DNA from: Clostridia bacterium
GTDB lineage: Bacteria; Bacillota; Clostridia; Christensenellales; Borkfalkiaceae
DNA: 13,276 nt
Reading direction: 5' to 3'
NCBI GenBank assembly: GCA_900766495.1
Contig: CAAFVM010000014.1
Span: forward strand, 1-13,276
Part shown: positions 7,622 to 13,276 of the stretch, piece by piece
How the letters are laid out: the number at the start of each line of letters is the position of its first letter
How positions within the stretch are numbered: position 1 is the stretch's first letter
The notes under the pieces: generated by a model
What the model was told of the DNA's origin: nothing
What the model saw: the letters and a program-made list of their open reading frames with translations, nothing else
The model's database searches: none
Translations under genes and position numbers: made by a program

Positions 7622-8383
7622 ATGAAAAACAAAGGGAAAATGATTGAAAACGAAAAAAACGCCGAAACAGGCGAAACCGCAAGTTTGGAAAGACAACCGG
7701 TAGTATCAAAAACCTGGGCGATTTTTCTTGCCGCGGTCACGTTTTTGTTTATAGTGTCGGTTTCGATAGCGGTGCCCATATGGTTCCGTCCGTTTTACTA
7801 TATGCAGATAGGACCGCTTGAAATAGTTGAAAATTCCGACGGTTTTACCCGCGAGCAGGTTATAACCGGGTTTAACGAGCTTATGAACTACCTCAATTTC
7901 GGCGCGCCGTTCGCAACGGGCGATTTCGCTTACACCGAAAGCGGAAAGGCGCATTTCGAAGATTGCAAGGTGCTTTTCGACCTCGATACCTGGGTTATGC
8001 TCGTAAGCGGTGCGATTTTGCTCGCGGCGCTTATACTTAAAAAAACGAACGTAATAAAGGCGGACAAGCTGAAAGGTTTCGACTTTTATTTTTACGGCGG
8101 CGTTTTAGGCGTGGTTATTCCTTTGATTTTGGGAATAATTATCGCCATAAATCCCGACGCGGCGTTCACGATTTTCCATAAAATATTTTTTCCGGGCAAA
8201 GAAAACTGGAACTTTAACTGGAATAAAGACCAGATTATAAGAATTTTGCCTTTTCAGTTTTTTATGAACTGCGCCGCTTTGATAGGCGTTATATGGCTGG
8301 GTTTTTCCGTCGCGGCGGTAACGGTTTCGTCGGTAAGGCATAAAAAGGCTTTGCGCGGCGGAACTGAAAAAGCAAAACAATAA
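7622..8383 (+). CDS. DUF1461 membrane protein, probable Lit-type lipoprotein intramolecular transacylase
   Basis: A 253-residue protein of the TIGR01906/DUF1461 (PF07314) family. Characterised members, Lit of Enterococcus and Bacillus, move an acyl chain from the diacylglyceryl group of lipoproteins to the N-terminal cysteine, giving lyso-form lipoproteins. Four hydrophobic segments are seen, at about 33-54, 124-141, 155-177 and 211-235. Two histidines fall where the family has its proposed catalytic pair: H111 in KAHFEDCKVLF (usual form HMxDV) and H186 in FTIFHKIFF, followed by the typical W-x-F and DQIIRILP run (196-210). The first 30 residues are hydrophilic and probably cytoplasmic. AAAGGA (7608-7613) lies eight bases before the ATG. 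Family assignment is fairly firm; the enzymatic role is inferred, since many DUF1461 proteins are untested. Confidence 0.75.
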   Translation: MKNKGKMIENEKNAETGETASLERQPVVSKTWAIFLAAVTFLFIVSVSIAVPIWFRPFYYMQIGPLEIVENSDGFTREQVITGFNELMNYLNFGAPFATGDFAYTESGKAHFEDCKVLFDLDTWVMLVSGAILLAALILKKTNVIKADKLKGFDFYFYGGVLGVVIPLILGIIIAINPDAAFTIFHKIFFPGKENWNFNWNKDQIIRILPFQFFMNCAALIGVIWLGFSVAAVTVSSVRHKKALRGGTEKAKQ

Positions 8384-8424
8384 AAAAGCCGCGTTACGCC
8401 GTAAAATTTCGGTGTGAACGCGAC
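8382..8424 (-). terminator. Rho-independent terminator of the minus-strand ncRNA
   Basis: On the minus strand, GTCGCGTT (8417-8424) pairs with AACGCGGC (8388-8395). Inside it ACACCG pairs with CGGCGT with one mismatch, around the loop AAATTTTA. Six T residues follow at 8387-8382. There is no T-tract on the plus-strand side, so the signal serves transcription from right to left. Its T-tract overlaps the stop codon of the Lit-like gene. Confidence 0.75.
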
Positions 8425-8443
8425 CGCGAATATTTAAGGTTGC

Positions 8444-8640
8444 CCGCCTGTGCCGTATAGAGTAAATTTGTAACCCCGCTATTTCGCAAGGTGGGTGCAA
8501 TGCGTTAAGAATCCGTATTCCTGCACATATAGGTCTGCTCAATGACAATGACCGCAGGCTTTGCGTATCTGTCGCGACGACTTGCTCCCTTTTTTATACT
8601 GTGGATTAACTTTGACTCTACCTCGAACACCGCAGGACGG
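8444..8640 (-). ncRNA. ssrS: Probable 6S RNA (SsrS)
   Basis: This 197-nt stretch has no protein gene and folds on the minus strand into a 6S-like rod. The closing helix pairs 8640-8626 with 8444-8453 (CCG and CCUG against CAGG and CGG), 8621-8615 with 8457-8463 (GUAGAGU/ACUCUAU) and 8608-8603 with 8471-8476 (UAAUCC/GGGUUA). A large internal bubble follows. Its 3' side carries a small hairpin, ACCUUGC/GCGGGGU (8492-8486 with 8479-8473), with the wording CACCUUG...GGGUUACA that I recall from E. coli 6S RNA. The apex is a stem-loop, CCUGC-GGUC...GACC...GCAGG (8558-8520). A strong terminator follows at 8424-8382. 6S RNA binds sigma-A RNA polymerase by mimicking an open promoter. The fold was done by hand and no database match could be made, so another structured RNA remains possible. 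Confidence 0.6.
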
Positions 8641-8725
8641 TATCGAATAAAAAAATCGTTGACGGCTTTTCGCATTTTTAAACGCATTTAAGGCAAGCCG
8701 CAACAAAAGTTTTTACGTATATATT

Positions 8726-8754
8726 ATATTACCACAAACGCTTGAATATTGCAA
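8726..8754 (-). promoter_or_regulatory. Possible promoter for the minus-strand ncRNA
   Basis: On the minus strand TTGCAA (8749-8754) and TAATAT (8726-8731) are 17 bp apart in an AT-rich patch; a perfect TATAAT (8723-8728) overlaps at a longer spacing. Transcription from here would add about 80 bases before the predicted 6S fold, so either processing or a closer unrecognised promoter is needed. No good forward promoter for comEC is visible in 8641-8801. Confidence 0.3.
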
Positions 8755-8801
8755 TCGTTTAAAACGCGATTGAGCAAAGCTTACGCGAAAGAAGAGAAAA
8801 G

Positions 8802-10481
8802 ATGAGGGAAACTTACGGGAGCGTTCGAAATTCGCTTGCCGCCCGCCGCACAAACCGCTTTAAAATAAAGCTTTGTGGCGGCAACGAAACGCAGGAGAAC
8901 AATTCGGACGAAAAAATTATTTTAACCGATAGCTATAAACCGTCGGAAAGCGACAGCGGCAGGGGATTGATTAACGCCCGCCCGCTTCTTTTCGCCGCAG
9001 TATCTCTTGCTTTTTCTATATTTCTGTCGCTGAAAACTTTTGAAAATTCTGCGTTGCGGGTTTTTGTTGTTGCAGTTACATTGTCGCTTTTCGGGCTTTC
9101 GCTGTTTTTAGGAATAAAAAGAAAAATCAAAGCGGGCGTTTGCGCGCTTATAGCGCTTGCGTTTTTCGTAGGCGGCTACGCTTACGGCGCATGCAAAATC
9201 GAAAAGCTTGAAAGCGCAAGTTATTACGTTGACGCCGTTGTTGTAAGCGGCAAGGTAAGCGGCGTGAAAGACCGCGATAGTTATGCGATTTTAACCTTAA
9301 CGAACGTTTATGTAAATTCCGAAAAGATTAACGGCAACGTCCGCGTTTACGTAAGTTCGCCAAATAAAAGAAACGTGCGGCTGCCGGAAAAGTTCGAAAC
9401 GGTTAAATTTACCGCAGAGCTTAACAAGGCTGCCGACGAGGAACGCGCTTTTGACTATTTGAAAAGCGGAATAAGCTACGTAAGCTCGCCGAGCGACGAA
9501 ATAATTATTATCGGCGACGGTGCAAATCTGTTTGAAAAGTGTCAAAAATACATAAGCGGCGCGCTGAAAAGTTTTGTAAGTTCGCAAAATTACGGCGTGG
9601 TTTCGGCAATGCTTTTGGGCGACTCGTCGGGCGTGAGCGAACAAACGCTCGATATGTTCAGAACGGCGGGCATAGCTCACGTATTCGCGGTTTCGGGTTT
9701 ACATATAGGTTTGTTCGCTTCGGCACTCGGAGCTTTGTGCAAGCTTCTTAAAATAAAACGGCTGAAACGCACGCTTATAGTGCTTATTCCTACGTTCGTT
9801 TACGTAGGCGCGTGCGGTTTTACCGCATCCGCCGTCCGCGCGTTTATAATGACCGCGGCAATAATAGTTTCGTCGGTTTTCGGCGTTAAGCACGACGGGC
9901 TTTCGGCTTTGTCGACCGCCGCGATAGTCATTCTTGCAGCCAGACCGTTTGCGGTTTTCGAATACGGCTTTTTGCTTTCGTTTGCGGCTGTGGGCGGAAT
10001 AACCTTGCTTGCGAGAAAGCTCGAACGCGGCGCTTCCGCTCTTCCGTCGTTTTTGAAAAGTTCGGTTTCGGTATGCCTTGCCGCACAGCTCGGCACGCTT
10101 CCTATTTTAACACAAATGAGCGGCTATATATCGATTATCTCTACTTTCGCGAACCTTTTGTTTCTGCCTGCGCTGTCGCTTATATATCAGACGGTAACTG
10201 TTTTAACCGTCGTTTCGCTCCCGTTTTATGCATTTGGCGTAAACGCGGGCAGGGTATTGCTTTTCGTTCCTGACGCTGTTCTTTCGCTGGTTACGAAAGT
10301 TATATCTTTGGTGAATTACGACACGTTCGCTCTGCCTTTTTCGTTCGGCAGCGGAATAATATTTTACTATGCGGCTTTATTCTTTTCGTCCGACGTTGTA
10401 AACGGCAAAAAAGTGAATAAGTTCGCCGTGGTAACCGTTTCGCTTGCCGCGTGCGCGCTTTTTGCGGCGTTGGGCATATGA
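8802..10481 (+). CDS. comEC: ComEC/Rec2 family DNA-uptake channel, without beta-lactamase domain
   Basis: A 559-residue polytopic membrane protein. ComEC forms the channel that takes single-stranded DNA across the membrane during natural transformation. After a hydrophilic N-terminus (1-58) come three hydrophobic segments (about 60-130) and the DUF4131/OB-like section (about 140-240). The Competence domain follows, with MLLGDSSGVS (270-279) and FRTAGIAHVFAVSGLHIG (286-303), the family's strongest signature. The rest is a run of helices to about 559. Full-length ComEC proteins are about 750-800 residues and end in a metallo-beta-lactamase-like domain; that domain is absent here and no HxHxDH motif follows in the next spacer. 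The stop is clean, with no sign of a frameshift. A purine-rich leader (GAAGAGAAAAG) precedes the ATG. comEC next to holA is a classic Firmicute order. Confidence 0.88.
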   Translation: MRETYGSVRNSLAARRTNRFKIKLCGGNETQENNSDEKIILTDSYKPSESDSGRGLINARPLLFAAVSLAFSIFLSLKTFENSALRVFVVAVTLSLFGLSLFLGIKRKIKAGVCALIALAFFVGGYAYGACKIEKLESASYYVDAVVVSGKVSGVKDRDSYAILTLTNVYVNSEKINGNVRVYVSSPNKRNVRLPEKFETVKFTAELNKAADEERAFDYLKSGISYVSSPSDEIIIIGDGANLFEKCQKYISGALKSFVSSQNYGVVSAMLLGDSSGVSEQTLDMFRTAGIAHVFAVSGLHIGLFASALGALCKLLKIKRLKRTLIVLIPTFVYVGACGFTASAVRAFIMTAAIIVSSVFGVKHDGLSALSTAAIVILAARPFAVFEYGFLLSFAAVGGITLLARKLERGASALPSFLKSSVSVCLAAQLGTLPILTQMSGYISIISTFANLLFLPALSLIYQTVTVLTVVSLPFYAFGVNAGRVLLFVPDAVLSLVTKVISLVNYDTFALPFSFGSGIIFYYAALFFSSDVVNGKKVNKFAVVTVSLAACALFAALGI

Positions 10482-10503
10482 ACCGCGGTTAAAGTTGAAT
10501 AAA

Positions 10504-10540
10504 TAGCCGCGCCGCGCGAACAGCGAGGGATATGCGGCTA
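10504..10540. other. Inverted repeat between comEC and holA
   Basis: TAGCCGC (10504-10510) and GCGGCTA (10534-10540) form a perfect 7-bp stem around 23 bases. A-runs, not T-runs, follow on the plus strand, so it is not a standard terminator for comEC. It could be an RNA hairpin in the leader of holA. Confidence 0.3.
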
Positions 10541-10577
10541 CGAAAAAAACATTAAAAAAATTTAAGGATAAACATAA

Positions 10578-11549
10578 ATGCGGGTTGAAGAATTAAAAAA
10601 ATCGCTTAACGATTTAACGCCCCTCTGCCTTATAAGCGGCGAGGACGCGTTTTTTCGCGAACTGGCGATAAAAACAATTAAAAAAGCCTATTTAACCGCC
10701 GCGCCCGAGCTTAATTATTCGGTGCTTGACGGTTCGCAGGTGAAAAACGACCCCGACGGGCTTGTCGGCGCGCTTTTGCAATACCCGTTTATGAGCGAAA
10801 AAAGGGTTGTGGTCGTGCGCGAATATTATCCCACCGCGGCGGAACTTAAAAACAAAAGTCTGGCGGCGTACTTTGACGCGCCGTCCGAAACCGGTCTGCT
10901 TGCCATTGTAAACCAAAACCCGTGCGAAAATTTGAAGAAGTTGCCCTATATGACGTTTATCGACTGTTCCAAAGCTGACATCGAGGTTGCCGTAAGATAC
11001 GTTCAGGTTACCTTAAAGCGCGAAAATCTTATAATAACGGCTAAAACCGCAAGGCTTTTATGCGAGTATTGCGGCGGCGATATGACGAGAATCAGCGGCG
11101 AAACGCAGAAGCTTGCGTCTTACTGCTACGGCAACGCGGAGGTAACCGAAGAAGACGTTACTACCATGGTTGTGCGCGATACCGATTACCGCATTTACGA
11201 AATGACCGAAAAAATAGCCAACGGCAAAAAAGCCGAAGCTTACGAAATTATGAACGATATGCTTGAAAAATCAACCGAACCGCAGCTTCTGTTCACCTCG
11301 GTTTACTACCATTTCAGGCGGTTGTTTTTCTGCGCGGTTTCGGCGCTTACGCCCGCGGCGCTTTCGCAAAAGCTTGGCATAAAGGAGTTTGCGGTTAAAA
11401 AATCAATCGAGCAATCCAAAAAGTTTTCGCCTAAGAAGCTTAAAAACGTGGTTTGCAAGTTCGCCGAATACGACGCGGCTTTCAAAAGCGGAGAAATAAG
11501 CATCGACGCGGCTTTGTTTTTGGCGGTCGGCGGCATAATGAACGATTAA
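10578..11549 (+). CDS. holA: DNA polymerase III delta subunit
   Basis: A 323-residue subunit of the clamp loader, which opens the beta sliding clamp and places it on primed DNA. The N-terminus has the family's LISGEDAFFRE pattern (18-28), followed by ALLQYPFMSEKRVVVVRE (65-82), the usual beta-interacting region. Domain II contains GGDMTRISGETQKLASYCYG (165-184), the D-x-x-x-I-x-x-E-x-x-K-L signature. The C-terminal collar domain holds LLFTSVYYHFRRLFF (237-251). The length is normal (E. coli 343, B. subtilis about 347). As expected for delta, there is no Walker A motif. AAGGA (10564-10568) lies nine bases before the ATG. It follows comEC by 96 bp. rpsT, which often follows holA, is not here. 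Confidence 0.9.
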   Translation: MRVEELKKSLNDLTPLCLISGEDAFFRELAIKTIKKAYLTAAPELNYSVLDGSQVKNDPDGLVGALLQYPFMSEKRVVVVREYYPTAAELKNKSLAAYFDAPSETGLLAIVNQNPCENLKKLPYMTFIDCSKADIEVAVRYVQVTLKRENLIITAKTARLLCEYCGGDMTRISGETQKLASYCYGNAEVTEEDVTTMVVRDTDYRIYEMTEKIANGKKAEAYEIMNDMLEKSTEPQLLFTSVYYHFRRLFFCAVSALTPAALSQKLGIKEFAVKKSIEQSKKFSPKKLKNVVCKFAEYDAAFKSGEISIDAALFLAVGGIMND

Positions 11550-11587
11550 TCGCAGAAATTATTTTTTTGTTCGCAGGGTGAAAACGC

Positions 11588-11616
11588 TTTATTTTTTGCG
11601 GTAAATATATTATAAT
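11588..11616 (+). promoter_or_regulatory. Possible promoter for cdaA
   Basis: A perfect TATAAT (11611-11616) lies 17 bp after a weak TTTATT box (11588-11593), in the 203-bp spacer between holA and cdaA. The leader would be about 130 bases. I recognise no riboswitch in it; in particular nothing convinced me as a c-di-AMP (ydaO) element. Confidence 0.4.
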
Positions 11617-11752
11617 AATTTAATAAATGTAAATGGCGGAACCGCTTGATATTTTGCTGAACGAGTTGGCTTTCGCAAAGATAATTTTATTTTACTTTAA
11701 CGCGCGGCTTGTTCGTTTTTTGTTTAAGGCGCGTGTTTGCGGCAGGTGAGAA

Positions 11753-12547
11753 ATGAGTTTTTTTGAAAGATTAAGTGCGTTTTTCGGCGCGTTGAAACCG
11801 GCATACGCGTTGGAATTCGTGTTTTTGGCGTTGATTTTTTACTTCGTGCTTAACGTATTAAGAAACAACAACGCAAAAACGATAATCGTAGTGTTCGTTC
11901 TTTACACGCTGATTACCGACATGCTTTGCTACTTTACCAGAATGCCCGATTATTTTTCGTGGTTGTTCCCGTGCTTGTTCGCGATAGCCATAGCCGCGCT
12001 TTTCGCAACCGAAATAAAACGTTCGGTGTGGAACAGCAAGCTTAAATCGCACGACGGCAAACATTTAGACAACGCAACTCTGCGCGAAAACGCAAAAGAG
12101 TGCATCGACGAAATAATAAAAGCCGTGCAGAATATGTCGAAAAACAATGTGGGCGCTATAATCATTCTTTCCAACGACAATATGCCCGCGGGGATACTCG
12201 ACAGCGGCGTTTCCATAAATTCCGACATTTCGTCCGAACTTATAGAAAGCATTTTCTTCCCGAAAACTCCGCTTCACGACGGCGCTATGATTATAAACGG
12301 AACCAAAATTCAGGTTGCCGGCTGCTTCTTGCCTTTGTCGCAGGAAATTAACCTGCCCAAAGAATTGGGAACCCGTCACCGCGCGGGCATCGGCATTACC
12401 GAAACCGTGAACGTTACGTCGATAATAGTGTCGGAAGAAACCGGCGTTATATCGGTTGCTCACGGCGGTAAACTTAAACGCTATGCCGATACCGAAATGC
12501 TTAAAACCACACTTAAGTCTTTCTATTGGCAAGACATGATTAATTGA
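11753..12547 (+). CDS. cdaA: Diadenylate cyclase CdaA
   Basis: A 264-residue membrane-anchored enzyme that joins two ATP to make c-di-AMP, the second messenger that controls potassium and osmolyte balance and wall homeostasis in Gram-positives. Three hydrophobic segments lie at about 16-36, 42-61 and 68-87. A short linker follows (88-105), then the DAC domain with the catalytic D176-G-A (PLHDGAMII) and R208-H-R (GTRHRAGIG). The length is close to the usual 270-280. An AGGTGAG Shine-Dalgarno sequence (11744-11750) precedes the ATG. In most Firmicutes cdaA is followed by cdaR (YbbR domains) and glmM. Here a 35-codon membrane ORF follows, then a terminator, so the usual operon is broken or rearranged. 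Confidence 0.95.
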   Translation: MSFFERLSAFFGALKPAYALEFVFLALIFYFVLNVLRNNNAKTIIVVFVLYTLITDMLCYFTRMPDYFSWLFPCLFAIAIAALFATEIKRSVWNSKLKSHDGKHLDNATLRENAKECIDEIIKAVQNMSKNNVGAIIILSNDNMPAGILDSGVSINSDISSELIESIFFPKTPLHDGAMIINGTKIQVAGCFLPLSQEINLPKELGTRHRAGIGITETVNVTSIIVSEETGVISVAHGGKLKRYADTEMLKTTLKSFYWQDMIN

Positions 12548-12562
12548 GCGAGGTAAATTTAT

Positions 12563-12670
12563 ATGAAGAAAAACGAATATAAAGGTGGAAAAAATCCCGC
12601 AAAAACCTTTCTTTACGTATTGCTTGCCGTCGCGCTTTCGGCAATAACCGTAATTTTAACTAATATGTAA
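12563..12670 (+). CDS. Small single-span membrane protein downstream of cdaA
   Basis: A 35-residue ORF starting 15 bases after the cdaA stop, with a GCGAGG Shine-Dalgarno sequence (12548-12553) that begins next to that stop. The first 14 residues are hydrophilic and basic (MKKNEYKGGKNPAK). Residues 15-35 are hydrophobic (TFLYVLLAVALSAITVILTN) and would span the membrane once, with the N-terminus inside. I recognise no family. The position suggests co-translation with cdaA. It resembles the N-terminal anchor of a longer protein such as CdaR, but no YbbR-like continuation appears in any frame after the stop. It may be a genuine small protein or a remnant. Confidence 0.5.
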   Translation: MKKNEYKGGKNPAKTFLYVLLAVALSAITVILTNM

Positions 12671-12798
12671 TTAAACGTTAACCGTTTGTTTTGCCCGTAT
12701 GCGTTAAACGTTTTGCTTGCGCGCGTTAATGAGTGCGTTAAGTTTTGGGGCGGGGCTTCGGTTAACGAGAAACTGCGCTACTATGTAATTACTTTAAG

Positions 12799-12839
12799 AA
12801 AAAGCTTTTTGCGGCAGATAAAAACCGCAAGGCTTTTTT
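12799..12839 (+). terminator. Rho-independent terminator of the cdaA transcript
   Basis: A two-part stem, AAAAGC/GCTTTT outside and TTGCGG/CCGCAA inside, separated by a small internal loop, closes on CAGATAAAAA and ends in six T residues (12834-12839). A-runs on the left side would let it work in both directions. It lies about 130 bases after the small ORF. Confidence 0.75.
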
Positions 12840-12949
12840 CGGTTATGGGCGATTTTTATTTTCGGCGTGGGCTTTAAATTTTATGTTTCGGGCAAAAAAA
12901 AACGCCGTCGGCATAAAATAGGAAGAAAGCGGTATCACGTCACTTACCC

Positions 12950-13276
12950 CTCGCGGAGGAACGCTGATTAACAAAAAGTTTCCTGTCATGTTGAGCAAGC
13001 GAAGCGCCGCCTGTTCATCTCGCGGAAGCGTTGCCTGATTACGGTGTTACTTAACACTCGCGGAGGAATACTAAAATAACAGAAATACCTCGTCGCGGAG
13101 AAGAATAAAGGAACGCTTCGCTAGATTCTTCACAACGCTTTGAATGACGGTATTGCGATAATCAAGCCTCCGCGTTCGTTTCCACGAGATTCCTCGGCTT
13201 CGCTCGGAATGACACATTTTTTCATCTGTCATGTTGAGCGTAGTTGAAACATCTAGGCGAAGCCGCATAAAGGGTA
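12950..13276. repeat. Right interspersed-repeat cluster
   Basis: A mosaic of short elements. CTCGCGGAGGAA occurs at 12950-12961 and 13057-13068 (107 bp apart), with looser relatives at 13018-13027 and 13089-13105. Type B elements (CATGTTGAGC...ACATCT) are at 12983-13020 and 13226-13254, the first partly decayed. A type C element (AGATTC...GAATGAC) is at 13123-13148. A type A element is at 13183-13213. Several are exact inverted copies of the left cluster. The element translates on the minus strand to CHSERSRGIS, a peptide often misannotated in draft genomes. Confidence 0.8.
13183..13213 (-). repeat. Type A repeat, inverted copy (31 bp)
   Basis: A perfect 31-of-31 reverse complement of 21-51, near the opposite end of the window. 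The preceding bases CGTTTC also match the inverted form of the second left copy (159-174 with 13177-13192). Confidence 0.85.

Larger units (their letters stand above)
12671..13276. other. Non-coding right end: terminator and repeats
   Basis: More than 600 bases without a credible gene. The first 130 bases show nothing beyond a few CGTTAA-rich words. A bidirectional terminator follows at 12799-12839, then about 110 bases with a GCCGTCGGC palindrome (12904-12912), and from 12950 a cluster of interspersed repeats. Open frames here (for example 12686-12877 plus, 13071-13268 minus) are repeat or terminator sequence. Confidence 0.7.

Noticed and set aside
8384..8640. tmRNA, SRP RNA, RNase P RNA or T-box in the lit-comEC gap
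   Set aside because: I looked for the tmRNA tag and acceptor ends, the SRP GGUCCGGAAGGAAGC core, the RNase P GAGGAAAGUCC core and the T-box GGUGGNACCGCG word; none is present. The 6S fold fits better.
8505..8687. 60-codon minus-strand frame in the same gap
   Set aside because: It falls inside the folded RNA, lacks a ribosome site and resembles nothing.
12686..12877. 63-codon plus-strand frame after cdaA
   Set aside because: It runs straight through a terminator hairpin, has no Shine-Dalgarno sequence and has an odd composition.
13071..13268. 65-codon minus-strand frame containing CHSERSRGIS
   Set aside because: This is the translated interspersed repeat, a known annotation artefact, not a protein gene.
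1..13276. CRISPR array, phage or transposon
   Set aside because: The repeats are of mixed types and irregular spacing without uniform spacers, and no cas, integrase or transposase gene is visible.

Overview
The window looks like ordinary chromosome from a low-to-mid GC Gram-positive bacterium, most likely an uncultured member of the Clostridia. The reasons are the comEC-holA pair, the DUF512 radical SAM-der-plsY block, a CdaA-type diadenylate cyclase, a DUF1461 (Lit-type) membrane protein, QueH instead of QueG, and AT-rich spacers with short purine leaders. I cannot place it at genus level. No phage, transposase, CRISPR or plasmid gene is visible; apart from the repeats at both ends it is housekeeping DNA.

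Layout. Positions 1-174: interspersed repeats. 178-918 (minus): TtcA-family tRNA thiolation enzyme. 919-1188: divergent promoter region. 1189-1830: COG2426 membrane protein. 2024-2665: QueH. 2759-4018: PDZ/DUF512 radical SAM protein. 4133-5452: Der, the ribosome-assembly GTPase. 5607-6524: PlsY with a long charged tail. 6703-7557: aldose 1-epimerase family. 7622-8383: DUF1461/Lit-like lipoprotein acyl transferase. 8384-8801: a gap with no gene on the plus strand; its minus strand folds like 6S RNA and has its own terminator. 8802-10481: ComEC without the beta-lactamase domain. 10578-11549: HolA. 11753-12547: CdaA. 12563-12670: a 35-codon membrane ORF directly behind cdaA. 12671-13276: an operon-end terminator and a second cluster of the same repeats.

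Themes. TtcA and QueH modify tRNA and, with the DUF512 protein, form a group of cysteine-rich, probably Fe-S proteins next to Der. PlsY starts phospholipid synthesis and the Lit-like protein remodels lipoprotein acyl chains, so the middle of the window is an envelope-lipid block. ComEC and HolA are the usual neighbours. CdaA makes c-di-AMP, but its usual partner gene cdaR does not follow.

The most interesting points are the probable 6S RNA (regulator of RNA polymerase) at about 8444-8640 on the minus strand, the Lit-like gene converging on it, the tiny membrane ORF in the place of cdaR, and the repeat families at both ends, including a perfect 31-bp inverted pair. I found no convincing evidence of a wholly new multi-gene system.
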